Of a stretch of DNA of 64,000 nucleotides, positions 32,011 to 42,782 are shown one piece after another (the first letter of the stretch is position 1; each line of letters begins with the position of its first letter). The position numbers were made by a program, and so were the translations under genes. The stretch lies in contig NC_085141.1 in NCBI RefSeq assembly GCF_024139115.2, positions 45,691,065 through 45,755,064 of the forward strand, given 5' to 3'. This DNA is from Armigeres subalbatus (Eukaryota > Arthropoda > Insecta > Diptera > Culicidae). The notes beneath the pieces were generated by a model. That model had not been told where the DNA came from, did no database searches, and saw only the letters and a list, made by a program, of their open reading frames with translations.

Positions 32011-34603
32011 CGAACATTTCATAGAATAGATAGAATAGATAGAATGATAGAATATAAAATTATTTCATTCGTAAAAGACCGGAGAGCATGGGTAATGGCG
32101 TCAGTAGATTAGGCACCCGACGTTATATTCCATATCAAATCATCCTAGATCAAATCGAACTTCACGAATGTAGAATAAGAAATCCATGAAACCTTACACT
32201 AGTGTCAATCTATGTACCACATTCCATGTGTGGTAAAAAGCTCACCAGTAAAAATGGTTGTTGTGTTTGAAAACCGTACCTGGATTTTTTTCATTTTCTC
32301 CGACATACAAACGGCTCATTCATATAATGCATGACATTTCCTGGAGTAATTTAAAAGGAAATTGAAATCGATTTTTGGGTACACACAACAATCAACAAAT
32401 GATTTCTCCTGAACAACTCAAAAGCACAGCTCTAGAACTCCGGTCAAAAGTTAAATTCCAGCCATCGACTCCGAGTACGCAACCAACCTTTCATGACCAT
32501 GTTACCATTCACTTGTTTGTCCCTGGGTTAAAGCATTTAATTAAATTGTTTGACCCGCGCAGCCATACCATAGCAACGATAAAAAAATCCCAATCGTTTC
32601 CCACGGCCACAACTGCATTGCACCGACCCGAGGAAAAGTGACGTTACCAAATGTTAGGGAAGACAAATGGATTCCATCATCAACGAAGCTGGTACACGGT
32701 CGGTCGGTGGTACAATTCAAAGTGGTTGAACAATCCTTTACCGAACCGCTCCACAAAACTGGACAGTCCAAACTCGTCGGACACAACAATTCAAAGTCAA
32801 CTGGGATCGAAGTGTGCCTTTGTGTCAAGTGCGCGCTGCCTGTCAAGTGGTCCCGTCCCGTCCCATCCGTGCATTGCCCATGTGTGAATTTCAATGTGTC
32901 AACCAACGCGTGCTGGAGTGCTCTCCGACTTTTCCTCGGTACTCCCGAGGGCACATGTGTGTAGTTTGTACAGCAGCGTCCATTGTGTCGGACTGTCGAG
33001 AATTCTGCGTTTTCGGATTGCTCGATTCAGAAGCGGTTGCTGGTTGGCGACGATGAATGAAGCGAAAGAGTGATTTGAAAATTGATCGAATGCGAAAAAA
33101 AAAATGGTTGCCGTAAAGTGAAACGCCTGCATAATGTTTGCATTTTGTAGGTGCTCAATGTCAACTGGGTGGAACCTTGAGTGGAACAGAACAAATGTGA
33201 GTTGGTTGTTTCTGACACGGCAAAAGGTTAATCAAGTACCTACGACTTTTTTTGCAGTGTGTAATTAGAGAACGTTTTTTATCATTTGGAAATAGACACG
33301 TAGATATAATGACAATCCCTGTATGGATTCGTATGTCGTTCATAAGATAAAAAAAAGTTATACATGTACTGAAACATATCTAGAAGCAGAACTAGCTTAC
33401 TGTGGAACTTATATCGAACTATTGTGCTTTCAATCACTTTCCAATGGAACTTAAAAAAAAACAAATGGAAAAATATTCTATTGAAGTGGATTTAGTTGCC
33501 GGTCCCTAATGACAATGACAAAAACAAGCTAATGTACGGCACAGCCAAAAAAGTTGTTGTTTTTTCGATTCCATCATTCGACCGAAACAAAGCGTCACCG
33601 GGCATGTCCCACATCCGATGCACTGGGTCCAGCCGGACCTCACACACAGCTCACCTCGACTTCGATGCACATCAGCTTTTCCGGGAATGTCATGAAAATG
33701 TGTTTGAATATGCAAGTATCATTTTCGTTGGTTTCTCTTTGCTTCCAGGTACACTACCTGGCACGACGCGTGGTGGAACAGTTTTTACACGACCACAACG
33801 TTGTTGGTGCGAAATGTGGAGTTTTGCGGTTGCACGAAAACAAGAGCTGCTGGCAAAAAAAACTGCATAGCATATTACCTACTCGGTTGAGAAAAAAAAG
33901 CTGAATTCTGGGATTTTTGCCCCGCTGTTCTCGGATGCAACTCTGATCTCAGTAGGTCTGGGAATAATAGTCTATTGTAACCACAGCACCTGCCTGGTCG
34001 GATGATGGTGGGCACATGTGCTCGGATACCCATTCAGAGGATTCCACTGAAATGTTTCTTTTTCAGGATACTAATACCCGCAGCTGATGGAATATCGTAG
34101 ACGTAGATTTTTCTTCTCCTGAGTTTCTGTATAAAGCACACTTCTGCCGCTGATGTTCCGGCTACTTTCCTTCTGCATTTTTGTAGTTGTCGAATCACTG
34201 AACTTGAATTATGCTAATAAAAGATTCATGCTATTGTGGGGTCGAGTTTCTTTTTTTTTTCATTTTCTCTCTAACCGGTAGCATCTACCACCGAGTGGAC
34301 CGCCCTACAACGAACCGACCAAATAACGTCGAGTTACTCTCATGCATAAAAACCAAATATTTATGATTCTCCAAGAGGGAGAAGTAAAAGGTTGAGGACA
34401 GTCGACGGTCAACTTCCACCACTACGGACGAGATGTTTCGACGTCGAAAATAAACGAAAGTAGAAAATGTGTTGTTTATTCCGACAAAGTTTTTGAGCTG
34501 AGTTTTCATTTCGTTAAGGATGTTAATGCAAAGCAAATTTCTACCAATCTCACCTGAGTACCTATGTGGAAGGTGTACAAAAATAATATTGCTTTACTAT
34601 CTA
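32011..34603. other. No gene recognised; GC-richer island 32.4-34.3 kb
   Basis: The left part has a short GATAGAAT repeat (about 32024-32055). From about 32380 to 34260 the composition is more balanced and I see no repeats shared with the rest of the window. Frames of 60-137 residues exist on both strands without known motifs. It is a candidate for host noncoding or 5' regulatory sequence, but no core promoter or exon can be named with support. Confidence 0.35.
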
Positions 34604-34760
34604 TCCAGCGTTCCAAACTCGGCCATGGTGGCTTGCACGTCTTTTAAAATTTATAGATCGCAGTACTTGAGGGTCAGGTCAGCTTTTCCTCTCCCTTCCC
34701 AGATTCAGAGGAATCCAAAGGAAATGAGATTGTCTGACCGCCATGTTCAGAGCCACGAGT
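34604..34760. mobile_element. Decayed relative of the TCCAGCTTTCC MITE
   Basis: TCCAGCGTTCCAAACTCGG followed by CATGGTGGCTTG matches the left end of 29410-29635 with about one change in five. The right end (GACCGCCATGTTCAGAGCCACGAG) is a weak complement. Confidence 0.55.
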
Positions 34761-34969
34761 TCTAATTCTGACTCCAGTGCATAAGTATTTAACTAGTGTT
34801 GTTTACTTCGCCAACATTCATGATTAAATTTTCTAAAAATAAAGCACGCCAAACAAAATTTAAAAATTGATCAAATGTGATGCTACCTACAAAGGTATGA
34901 GGTATGAGCTCATCCAAGAATTGACTGTTCTATCCAGGAAAAATATTGCACAGGTCAGGTTACGGGCAC
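34761..34969. other. AT-rich spacer
   Basis: Nothing recognised. Confidence 0.4.
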
Positions 34970-35548
34970 TAGGATGATCTAGAGCATCCAAACTATCCTT
35001 GAGTTGTAATTTTGATGTTCTAAGGAATCAACACCATACTTTACCATATTCTGGTTAAATAATTGAAATTGAAATGTTTTATGATAAAATCCTGCGCCTG
35101 TCCAGTGGTATGACAGATCTTTTTCAATATCTACGATACTCCAAACAGTCCTTGAATTCAGATCTTTATACTCAAATCGATCAACAAGAAGTTCTTTGAT
35201 GTCCCCACTAGTTTTATGAGTTGGAATAGCTCCACGGTACCTCATAGCACTATTACAGACACACTACAGAATTCGTTGGATCTTTACGACACGACAAACC
35301 ATCATTGAGTACAGACCCTCTTAATCAAATCGATCAACATAGATAGTAGATCTCTACGATGTTCTCATTGTTTCTATGAAATGGAATAGTTCCACGGGAC
35401 TTCGTAACATCATTATAGACACATTGCAGAGTTCGTTGAATATCTACTATACTCCAAACTATCCTTGAGTTCTTTGATGTCCCCACTAGTTTTATGAGTT
35501 GGAAAAGCTCCACGGTACCTCGTAACACCATTACAGACACCCTACAGA
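34970..35548. repeat. Degenerate tandem repeat, units of roughly 110-190 bp
   Basis: TTCTTTGATGTCCCCACTAG plus TTTATGAGTTGG and CTCCACGGTACCTC recur at about 35191-35270 and 35470-35548. A more diverged copy lies at about 35359-35460 (TCCACGGGACTTCGTAAC). TACTCCAAAC(A/T)(G/A)TCCTTGA recurs at about 35128, 35450 and, in part, 34985. Small minus-strand frames (SRTVWSIVDI, SRIVWSIVDI) reflect the duplication. Confidence 0.7.
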
Positions 35549-36173
35549 TAAAAATAGTTTAATTATGTTTCAAGTACCATTTCCAACTTTAAATTAGGAT
35601 TGAGGCCCCGTAAAACGCTTTGTGGTTTATGTAGATCATCAAGATCTGAGCTCAAGGAATGTTTGGAAACCCTAGAAGAACTCAACAAAAAATATGTTTC
35701 TGCATATTTCAACTTTTTTATGGTTTACAACACTAAATCATGATTAAATTTTGGCCCTTAAAAATCGTTAATCTGAGTGGGATGAACGCAATTCATTGCA
35801 ACAAAAACTAAATGAAAGCCATACCCATTCTCGACAACTTTGTGAAACATTGTTTTATAATCGGAACAGATTCTTTAAAAATGCAAACAAAATTTTTGTT
35901 CAGTTTCTTTCGCGATTGGATATCATGTCACTGTGATTATCGGCCGAACGCCCTATCAACTGCTCCAGATATGCTTGCTATTGCAATATGATGTTACGGT
36001 TGAATGACATTTACAAAGGCACCAAGGATTACTTTGTTTCAACATCTCACTGCCGTTATACGCATAACTGGCCCATGTATATAGGGAATCCCAGCAAACA
36101 TGGGACAAACATACGTATGACTGCAGCTCAGGTCCCAACCAAAAATATTTGTTGGCAGTATCATTGTATTATT
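35549..36173. other. No gene recognised
   Basis: AT-rich with short frames and no matched repeats. Confidence 0.4.
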
Positions 36174-36311
36174 CTGATGATATACGAATGCAAAAATAAT
36201 AACTTGGTTGAAAAACCTCGCACAAACCAACCACAAACCTGGAAGTGGAAGTGCAGAATACACACTAAGCTGTGAGCTGTCCAAGTGGATGTAATGCCAA
36301 TAAGAAGAAGT
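36174..36311 (+). mobile_element. Feilai-like SINE fragment, head missing
   Basis: GATATACGAATGCAAAAAT, AACTTGG, AACCTCGCA, ACACACTAAGCTGTGAG and GGATGTAATGCCAATAAGAAG match the 3' half of the SINE at 28245-28532, with a small insertion around 36220-36235. The tRNA-like head is absent, as expected of a 5'-truncated copy. Confidence 0.75.
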
Positions 36312-36779
36312 ATACTATTCGGCTGGCACGAATTTATCCGTTGTATGGGCGGTGATTTGAAACTAGCATCTCATACAATGAAGCATTGTTGTCTTATTAT
36401 TTGTGGCTTTCTCCTACTCGGTGCACTTCATTAACTAACCTATGTTCTTGAGGTCGAGGATTCATTGGAACTGTTACACATCTACCAGCGAGTATATTGG
36501 AAATCGAAGTCGGTTGTGTTGTATTTTAAACCATTGGGCTCGGCTTTGGGACAGCTCGTCGAATAACGTTTAGTCCAAAGTTTCTGATAGTAAAGTTGCG
36601 CAAAGAGGATCTGCTTACACTTATTCTGAATATTACTCATGTTATTAAGTTGGCAGCTATCATTTTTGTTCAACCTATCAAGTGACTACATCATAATTAT
36701 CATTGGGCGATAACAATACTTCCGCCTTACCAAGAAGCATTTGTTTACTTTGCTCGATAGGTAGACGGTTTGACAGTTC
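36312..36779. other. No gene recognised
   Basis: Short frames only. Confidence 0.4.
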
Positions 36780-37268
36780 AATAGGTAAATTGGGCCGAAA
36801 GGGTCGTAAGACTGAAAGGGTCATTAGTCCAAAAGGGTCATTTTGCCGAATGGGTTGTTTGACCGGAAGGGTCGTTTGACCGAAAGGATTGTTTGACCGA
36901 AAGGGTCGTTTGACCGAAAGGGTCTTTTAACAGAAACAGTCATTTGGCCGAACGGGTCATTTGACCGAACGGGTCTTTTGGCCGAAAGGGTCATTTGGCC
37001 GCACGGGCCATTTGGCCGAACGGGTCGTTTGGCCAAAAGGGTCGTTTGGCCAAAAGGGTCATTTGGCCGAAAGGGTCATTAGGCCAAGAAGGGCATTAGG
37101 CCGAGAGGGGCATTTGGCCGAAAGGGTCGTTTGGCAGAAAGGCTCATTTTGCCGAAAGGCTCATTAGACCGAAAGGGTCATTTGGCCAAAATGGATTTGG
37201 CCGAAAGGGTCGTTTGGCCGAAAGGGTTGTTTAGTCAAAAGGGTCGTTTGGCCGAATAAGACATTTGG
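36780..37268 (+). repeat. GGCCGAA minisatellite, best-preserved array
   Basis: About 22-24 units of roughly 20-21 bp with consensus TTTGGCCGAAAGGGTCG and G/A or C/T variants, all in one orientation. Frames such as 36961-37167 (WPKGSFGRTGHLAERV) and its minus-strand partner are translations of the repeat. Confidence 0.92.
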
Positions 37269-38390
37269 TGAATTTTTTGGCAAAAATTTATTTTTTAAAT
37301 ATCTTGAATTCTATAGGTTGTAAACTGATGACTTATTCAGCAAAAACGAATATTTTGGCAATAAAAAAAGTTTGCAGAATATACTTGTACACTAAAAGTT
37401 GTAGTTTTCAAGATATTATAAAATCAATTTTTTGCCAAAAAAATCGTTTTGGTATTACCGCGATAATTTTTTACCCTATGAATCAATATGGTCGAAACTC
37501 AGGTGTGGTTAAATCTGAGCTCTGGTAAAATTTTCAGCAAAATTGGTTCACACGCAATCGAGATCTAGATTTCCAAAGTTGACCATTTTGTATGAAAAAC
37601 GGCTAGTGGGCTTTTTATTATGCAGGTCACTGTACCTTCTCTCCCTCTTTCTTATTCGGCTATCTCCTACCTTCTTCATCTTCTCACTACTCTTCTCAGC
37701 CCCTTTTCCGGTCCGTTGACCTCTAGGCCGTTCTTCCTACGTTCGCCTTCGTACCACGGACAATTGGGGGACGTTATGCCGGGGCTGATCCTTATTGGAC
37801 GTTCGGACTGCTTTCGGGGCAGCTTTCAGATCCATGGTACAAACGGCAAATGGTCACTACTCGTTATCTGGACTGGTTCAACCGGAACAATCACTGGCAG
37901 CTCCGACGATAAACCCACAAAGAAAAGAGGGGTCCTGGATGATTTCTTTAGCTGTGAAGCTTCCACTTTCTCACAAGGCTTCACTTCACTTCCTTATGAT
38001 TGATGTTTATTAAAACTGGTTGTTTTTTCAGACGTCTGTCGTGTTTGGATATCGCTTTGGAAATCATTCCAAGCAATGGCGCATATCCTTTCAGAACCCT
38101 TGACCAAGTAAACTTCCCCTCCAAACCTTTTGCTTATCATGGCGCCTTCTACGCCAGCCCCCAATGGCCGTCCAGTTTTCCGTGATCCTGCAACTGGTGG
38201 TGATTAGCGGAACTATGTGTGGTGTGGCTGCATCCTTTTCGGTGGGTGATGGGTGGTTGTGATTCTGAGCGCATATTCAAATTTCTTCTTGGTATTGTTT
38301 AACATATATTTATTACACGGAATAAAAACGCGAAAATCTCACACATCTCGAAACGACAAACACACCACTGGTTACAATAATTATTTCTCA
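37269..38390. other. No gene recognised; GC-richer island 37.6-38.3 kb
   Basis: A 127-residue plus-strand frame (37620-38003) spans the GC-richer part. It has no family motif and competes with another frame of similar length. TTTTTTCAGAC at about 38023-38033 resembles a splice acceptor, but no matching coding exon follows. Confidence 0.35.
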
Positions 38391-38692
38391 TTTCTCACTT
38401 CTCACTGTAAAAAAAATGAGGAGCGCGGAGCGAGTATTCAGGCGTCTCACTACTCATTTAGCACTTCTCACTTTTTACAGCGAGAAGTGGAAAATAAGAA
38501 ATAAGACGTCTTTCTTCTTACTCCTCATTTCTCACTGTAAAAAAGAGGGATGCGAAGCGAGTAATGAGACAGCTCACTACTTTGCGCTTCTCACTTTTTA
38601 CAACGATAAGTGATAAGTATGGAGTGAGCAGTGAGACGTCTCACTTCTCACTCTTCATTCTTCTCTTCTCACTTTTAACAGCGAGAAGTGAG
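38391..38692. repeat. TCTCACTTCTCACT / GAGAAGTGAG repeats
   Basis: CTCACTTTTTACAGCGAGAAGTG and close variants recur about every 60-90 bp, mixing both orientations. The same GAGAAGTGAG word borders the purine tracts of the GGCCGAA composites at 24.7 and 28.1 kb, so this is probably a third, purine-poor member of that family. Confidence 0.65.
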
Positions 38693-38890
38693 GCCTAATG
38701 CCCCTTTCGGTCGAACGACCCTTTCGGCCAAACGACCCTTTCGGTCAAATGACCTTTTCGGCCAAACGACCCTTTCGGGCTTATGACCCTTTCGACCAAA
38801 TGACTTTCGGTCAGATGGGTTTCGGTCTAATGGTTTGTGCGGCCTAGTGCCATCCGGCCAAATGGCTTTCGGCGCCAAACGACCCTTACC
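38693..38890 (-). repeat. GGCCGAA minisatellite, minus orientation
   Basis: About nine units of CCCTTTCGGCCAAACGA and variants. It follows directly on the GAGAAGTGAG repeats. Confidence 0.85.
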
Positions 38891-38934
38891 TAATTTCAGC
38901 ATAATAGGTAATTGAGTAAATTAAATTTGATTAA

Positions 38935-39074
38935 GGACAATCCTCACGGAATCCAAAACCAAATGCATTCGTGTTTTCAAGGGCACACCACTCAATACGG
39001 AAGCAACGTACAACTGACATTTTTATTATTTCAGCTTAGCTGCGTCGCAGTATTGGATTCCGTGAGGATTGTCC
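38935..39074. mobile_element. TTAA-flanked foldback MITE, copy 2, internally deleted
   Basis: Same ends (GGACAATCCTCACGGAATCC and complement) and internal GTTTTCAAGGGCACACCA as 11266-11486, but much of the right arm is gone. The left flank is TTAA (38931-38934). The right flank is TTGA, a one-base change. Confidence 0.82.
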
Positions 39075-39484
39075 TTGAATATTCAAATAATTGGAGGAAT
39101 TCAGTGGACGTGAGGAAGTTCAATCAGCAGCAGAAGTTGAAGAATGTCCCACATCAAATTGCATCACGGAAAACGCTGTAGAAAATTACTCATCAGATAT
39201 TTTCTCTTGAAAAATTGGGTAGGAGTAGTTTAGAGTGTATTTTTTAATCTTTCTTTTATTCGGAAGGCTCATTTACTTTGAAGCGTTTCGGAGCCGAAAT
39301 CAAATTTGATTACACATTTCATGATTATTATAGGGAAAATCCGGGGGAGATGCCGCATCGGTATAAATGCCGCACTTCAGAGATCTGATAGAAAGTACTT
39401 GATTTATTGGCACAAATATTCGTGAGAGTGTGTCTTTTGTAGCGAAAACAATATCGTGAGTAGTAACTGGTCATTCTGGATCCG
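39075..39484. other. Spacer, no gene recognised
   Basis: Short frames only. Confidence 0.4.
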
Positions 39485-39639
39485 CGACGTTAGGCATAAG
39501 TACGTTGAGCATAATGGACGTTTGGCATAATTCTGCATTCTTTATGTCATGAGCTGTTCTTTGAGTCATGCCTAACGTCCATTATGCCTAACGTACTTAT
39601 GCATAACGTCTCTATGCTTAACGTACTTATGCCTAACGG
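39485..39639. repeat. Inverted and tandem ATGCCTAACGTACTTATGC repeats
   Basis: The left arm 39485-39530 (GACGTTAGGCATAAGTACG...) pairs with the right arm starting near 39568. The right arm contains three direct units of about 19-20 bp (ATGCCTAACGTCCATT, ATGCCTAACGTACTT, ATGCTTAACGTACTT). The design, short word units in inverted blocks, parallels the GGCCGAA family. Confidence 0.75.
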
Positions 39640-39865
39640 GGTATACCCGCTCATTCTTACCAGTCAGAAAAATAATATGATGGTTTTACACTTTTATTTA
39701 TGCGACAGAGGCCGTAAAATTTCTAACGTTATTTTTAATAAAAAATGTTCGTACGGTTTTGTGAAAATTCTGACGAATCCACATGTTTATTTCATTATTT
39801 GAATCCTTTAAAAAGCTTGTAGGTTATGTAGGATATAAGCAATTTAGGTTTTGAGTAACAATCGG

Positions 39866-39950
39866 TATACTGCCGCTAACCGCAAGTCAGACTTATCTGT
39901 ATATGGACTCCATATCCAGATAAGTCTGACTTGCGGTTAGCGGCAGTATA
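39866..39950. repeat. 85-bp near-perfect hairpin
   Basis: Two 42-nt arms beginning TATACTGCCGCTAACCGC pair with one mismatch around a one-base centre (about 39908). It could be a tiny MITE or a small-RNA hairpin precursor. No other copy was seen in the window. Confidence 0.88.
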
Positions 39951-41204
39951 GATGTTGCAAAAAAATCAGAGTGATTTGCCTTACCTACCTACTATCAGCA
40001 CTTTAAAGAGATATTATTTTTAAGTGGGAAAATAATGTTAGTTTTGTGAAACCGAAACACTCGCGGTTCGGTCGAGGTTGGGGAATACAATAATACACAG
40101 AGAATGAAAGGGATTTTAAGGTACTTAACCCGTATCGGCCTGAGAGAAGGAAAAAAAATCAAATTGCTGCCATTTCGTCATTGTATGTCTTTTTGGATCG
40201 GTTTCATCACTTTTCTACTCGGACGGATCCCAGAATTCAGAAACATTTTGGGACTTGTGATATGGTCCTCCTATCCGGAGATTTTCCGGTGGGTCACTGG
40301 TTAAGATGCAGTAAATTTGACCATATCTTTCTTTCATGGCGATATATAAGTCCAACAAGATGTCGCTTTTTTATCACTGTTCATACCATTTCCGTAGACT
40401 TGTATTTATAACCAAAAATCTTGGTGACACCTGACACCTTAGTTACTAATCGATTATTCAGGATTTTACGACATTTCTAGTATCGTATGACGTCAGATTT
40501 GCATTGTGGTAAATGATTGGATGAAAAGAAAAGAAAAATAGCTTCACGCTGCACTTTTTTTAACATTAACATTCAGCGTGGTGTGTAATGTGGTGAAATC
40601 TCAATTATTCTAGAAATATCAGTTGAAAATGTCGATTAATGAAAATTAGAAATACTTGTTTGTATACACGCGGAAACAGACATAATTATACGCATATAAA
40701 ACCACAGACCAGATAATATAGATCCTGTGGGGATTGCCTTGCCCCAATTTGCCCGTCTATCGGATATGAAGTCTTCAAATATCACTATTTTCGACCTTAA
40801 ATCGCCGATAACAAGTCATGTTTGCATAAAACATCCCTGGTATCCTCCAGAAAGTGGTCTATTTTGATTATATATACATTTTTGTAGAACATTGTATTGA
40901 CCTAAAACTGTTGGTTTCGGAAATATTTTTAAATACTGTTTTTTAGGGTCTGTCTATAAAAAACGCCCGAATTTCAAAAACGATGATAGATGGACACTCG
41001 GTGTCTTCAGCAATAAAATTCATAATAAACTACACTACAACTTTACTAAAGACACCATATTTTAAAATCGTTTATATTTTTGTAATCAAAGTTCAGCATT
41101 TTTTCTAGAGTGGAATTATGACATCCAGATATGTTAATGGAGATCTTGGCCATCCTGGGGTCAGTTCCGAGGCTCTTGAGGAAGCCTCCGGAAGCATCAC
41201 AATC
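39951..41204. other. No gene recognised
   Basis: AT-rich with short frames. About 40680-41110 has the look of old interspersed repeat sequence, but no second copy is in the window to define it. Confidence 0.35.
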
Positions 41205-42170
41205 GGCCATTTTTGCCTTTCTCGTACAACTAAGTTGTACCGAGAGGCTATCATTTCACTCCGAAAACGAACTTTTTATAGAAGCCTCTGAGACCCATAG
41301 TATTATATACCAATCGACTCAGCTCGACGAGCTGAGCACATGTCTGTCTGTCCGTGTGTATGTGTGTGCACAAAAGCTATAAAAAACATTAGACAACTTT
41401 TCGTATAGTAATCCTTAACCGATTTCCTCGCAACAAGTTTCATTCGACAGGGGACAAAGCCTTGTTGATCACTATTGAATTTTATAACGGTCATTGCGTT
41501 TAAAAGTTAGCATTAGCATTAGCATTGAGCAATTCGCACAAATTCGTAGGTGGTACAAGCCAAGACTATTGTATGAGATTAGCATCATTTTCATCCGTTA
41601 CCACAGATATTGAATTGGGACTAATCATTATTTCTCTCTTAGATGGAATCAATGCACTCTCCAATAGTCGAGATCTGTCCTGCCCACGTCCTTGCGAATG
41701 CTGAGGAAGGGGAAGGATGGTTAGTTGGACACCTACTTAAGAAAGATGCAGAGAACTCTACGACCTCTCATAGGTGCCACGGGAGGGTTTGGGATTGTAT
41801 GCGAGGTTATAACAGTAAGAATCGTTTTGGTAGAACGTGAAACACAGAAAGAACTAAGATAGAAATACAAAGTAGGAAAGGGACGAGCCTGGAATTGAAC
41901 CCACGACCTCCTGCTTATAAGGCAGAAGCGGTAGCCATTAGACCACCGAGCTCGTCTTTTTTAATGGAACAGGCCTGGGATTGAACCCACGACCTTCTGC
42001 GTATGAGGCAGAAGCGGTAGCCATATGACCACCCAGCCCGTTACGGTCATTGCGTTTAAAAGTTATGCAGAAAATGGTACATCAGACCATATAAACCCCA
42101 TATAAGGTTGGTGTCTTAACTAAATGCGAGAAAGGCACCACCAACGCTAGGTGGATTAATCTGGGTTTTT
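41205..42170 (+). mobile_element. MITE of the GAGAAAGGCA / TAGGTGGATTAA family, copy 2, split by a SINE
   Basis: The left end is GCCTTTCTCGTACAAC with a small palindrome (CAACTAAGTTGTACCGAGAG). Landmarks GAGACCCATAGTATTATATA and CGACTCAGCTCGACGAGCTG match copy 1 in reverse. The right end is GCGAGAAAGGCACCACCAAC then CTAGGTGGATTAATCTGG. The insert and duplicated target (41510-42065) removed, the length is close to copy 1. Confidence 0.8.
41510..42042 (-). mobile_element. Two-headed tRNA-derived SINE with 23-bp flanking duplication
   Basis: Read on the minus strand, one tRNA-like head (42040-41967, anticodon loop CTCATAC) is followed directly by a second (41957-41881, anticodon loop CTTATAA). 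A body of about 340 bp follows and ends in (GCTAAT)n near 41510-41526. A 23-bp string (41487-41509, starting ACGGTCATTG) recurs at 42043-42065, a target-site duplication. Both heads have a good B box (GGGTTCAATCCCAG and GGGTTCAATTCCAG). Confidence 0.82.
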
Positions 42171-42719
42171 AAGTATCACAATCAATGGGAATATGGGTAT
42201 CAAACTTCAGGAAATGATTGACCTGAGCAATCGCAATTGCACAAGGAACCAGTAGATGGAAGCATGGGATTTGCTCTCCAACCTCAATGTGCACAGTCCG
42301 AGAGCTCTAATATTCTGAAAGGTCGATAATAACGCTGGCCACGTCCTCACGGTCTATCGGGGATGGGAAGGTATTGATGATGCAATCATTCGCCCATTGC
42401 AAGCCGAGAAGCACCTCTGCACTCGCCACGAGTCCCTGCAGAATTTTGTTAGAATTTCGGGGGTTAGGTTCTATGGCAGAGGTTCGTCTTGGTTAACGGG
42501 TTGCCAATGTGATAGGAAGGAAAGAGTGGTATATTCTAATTGAATGCCGACACGAGCTTGTTCGCTCATTTCGAATTCTAACAGTTACCTGCTAGAGCTA
42601 ATCAAGTTGTAGGTATAGGGTTAAAAGACGGAAACGGTATGAAAGCCCATTTCCAGTTTTGACAATTGCTAGACCATGAAAATTATATGAAAAAAAAAAA
42701 ACAAAGTAGGAGGATTGAA
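42171..42719. other. Unassigned; possibly body of another SINE
   Basis: About 42240-42719 precedes a tRNA-like remnant in the orientation a minus-strand SINE body would have, but it does not clearly match the body at 41530-41880. No coding sequence. Confidence 0.3.
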
Positions 42720-42782
42720 ACGGGCCTGGGATTAAACCCACGACCTTGTCATCCAGAGGATTTAGATCCAGCTGGGCATGAG
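42720..42782 (-). mobile_element. Degenerate tRNA-like SINE head
   Basis: The minus strand gives a B box GTGGGTTTAATCCCAGGCC and a decayed A-box half. It is related to the heads at 41.9-42.0 kb. Confidence 0.55.

Noticed and set aside
37620..38003. 127-residue frame as a possible host gene
   Set aside because: No recognisable domain, a competing frame of similar length, and no conserved neighbour.
41881..42040. Two functional tRNA genes (anticodons UAU and CAU)
   Set aside because: They are tandem heads of a SINE with a body, a repeat tail and flanking duplications, and they carry irregular stems.
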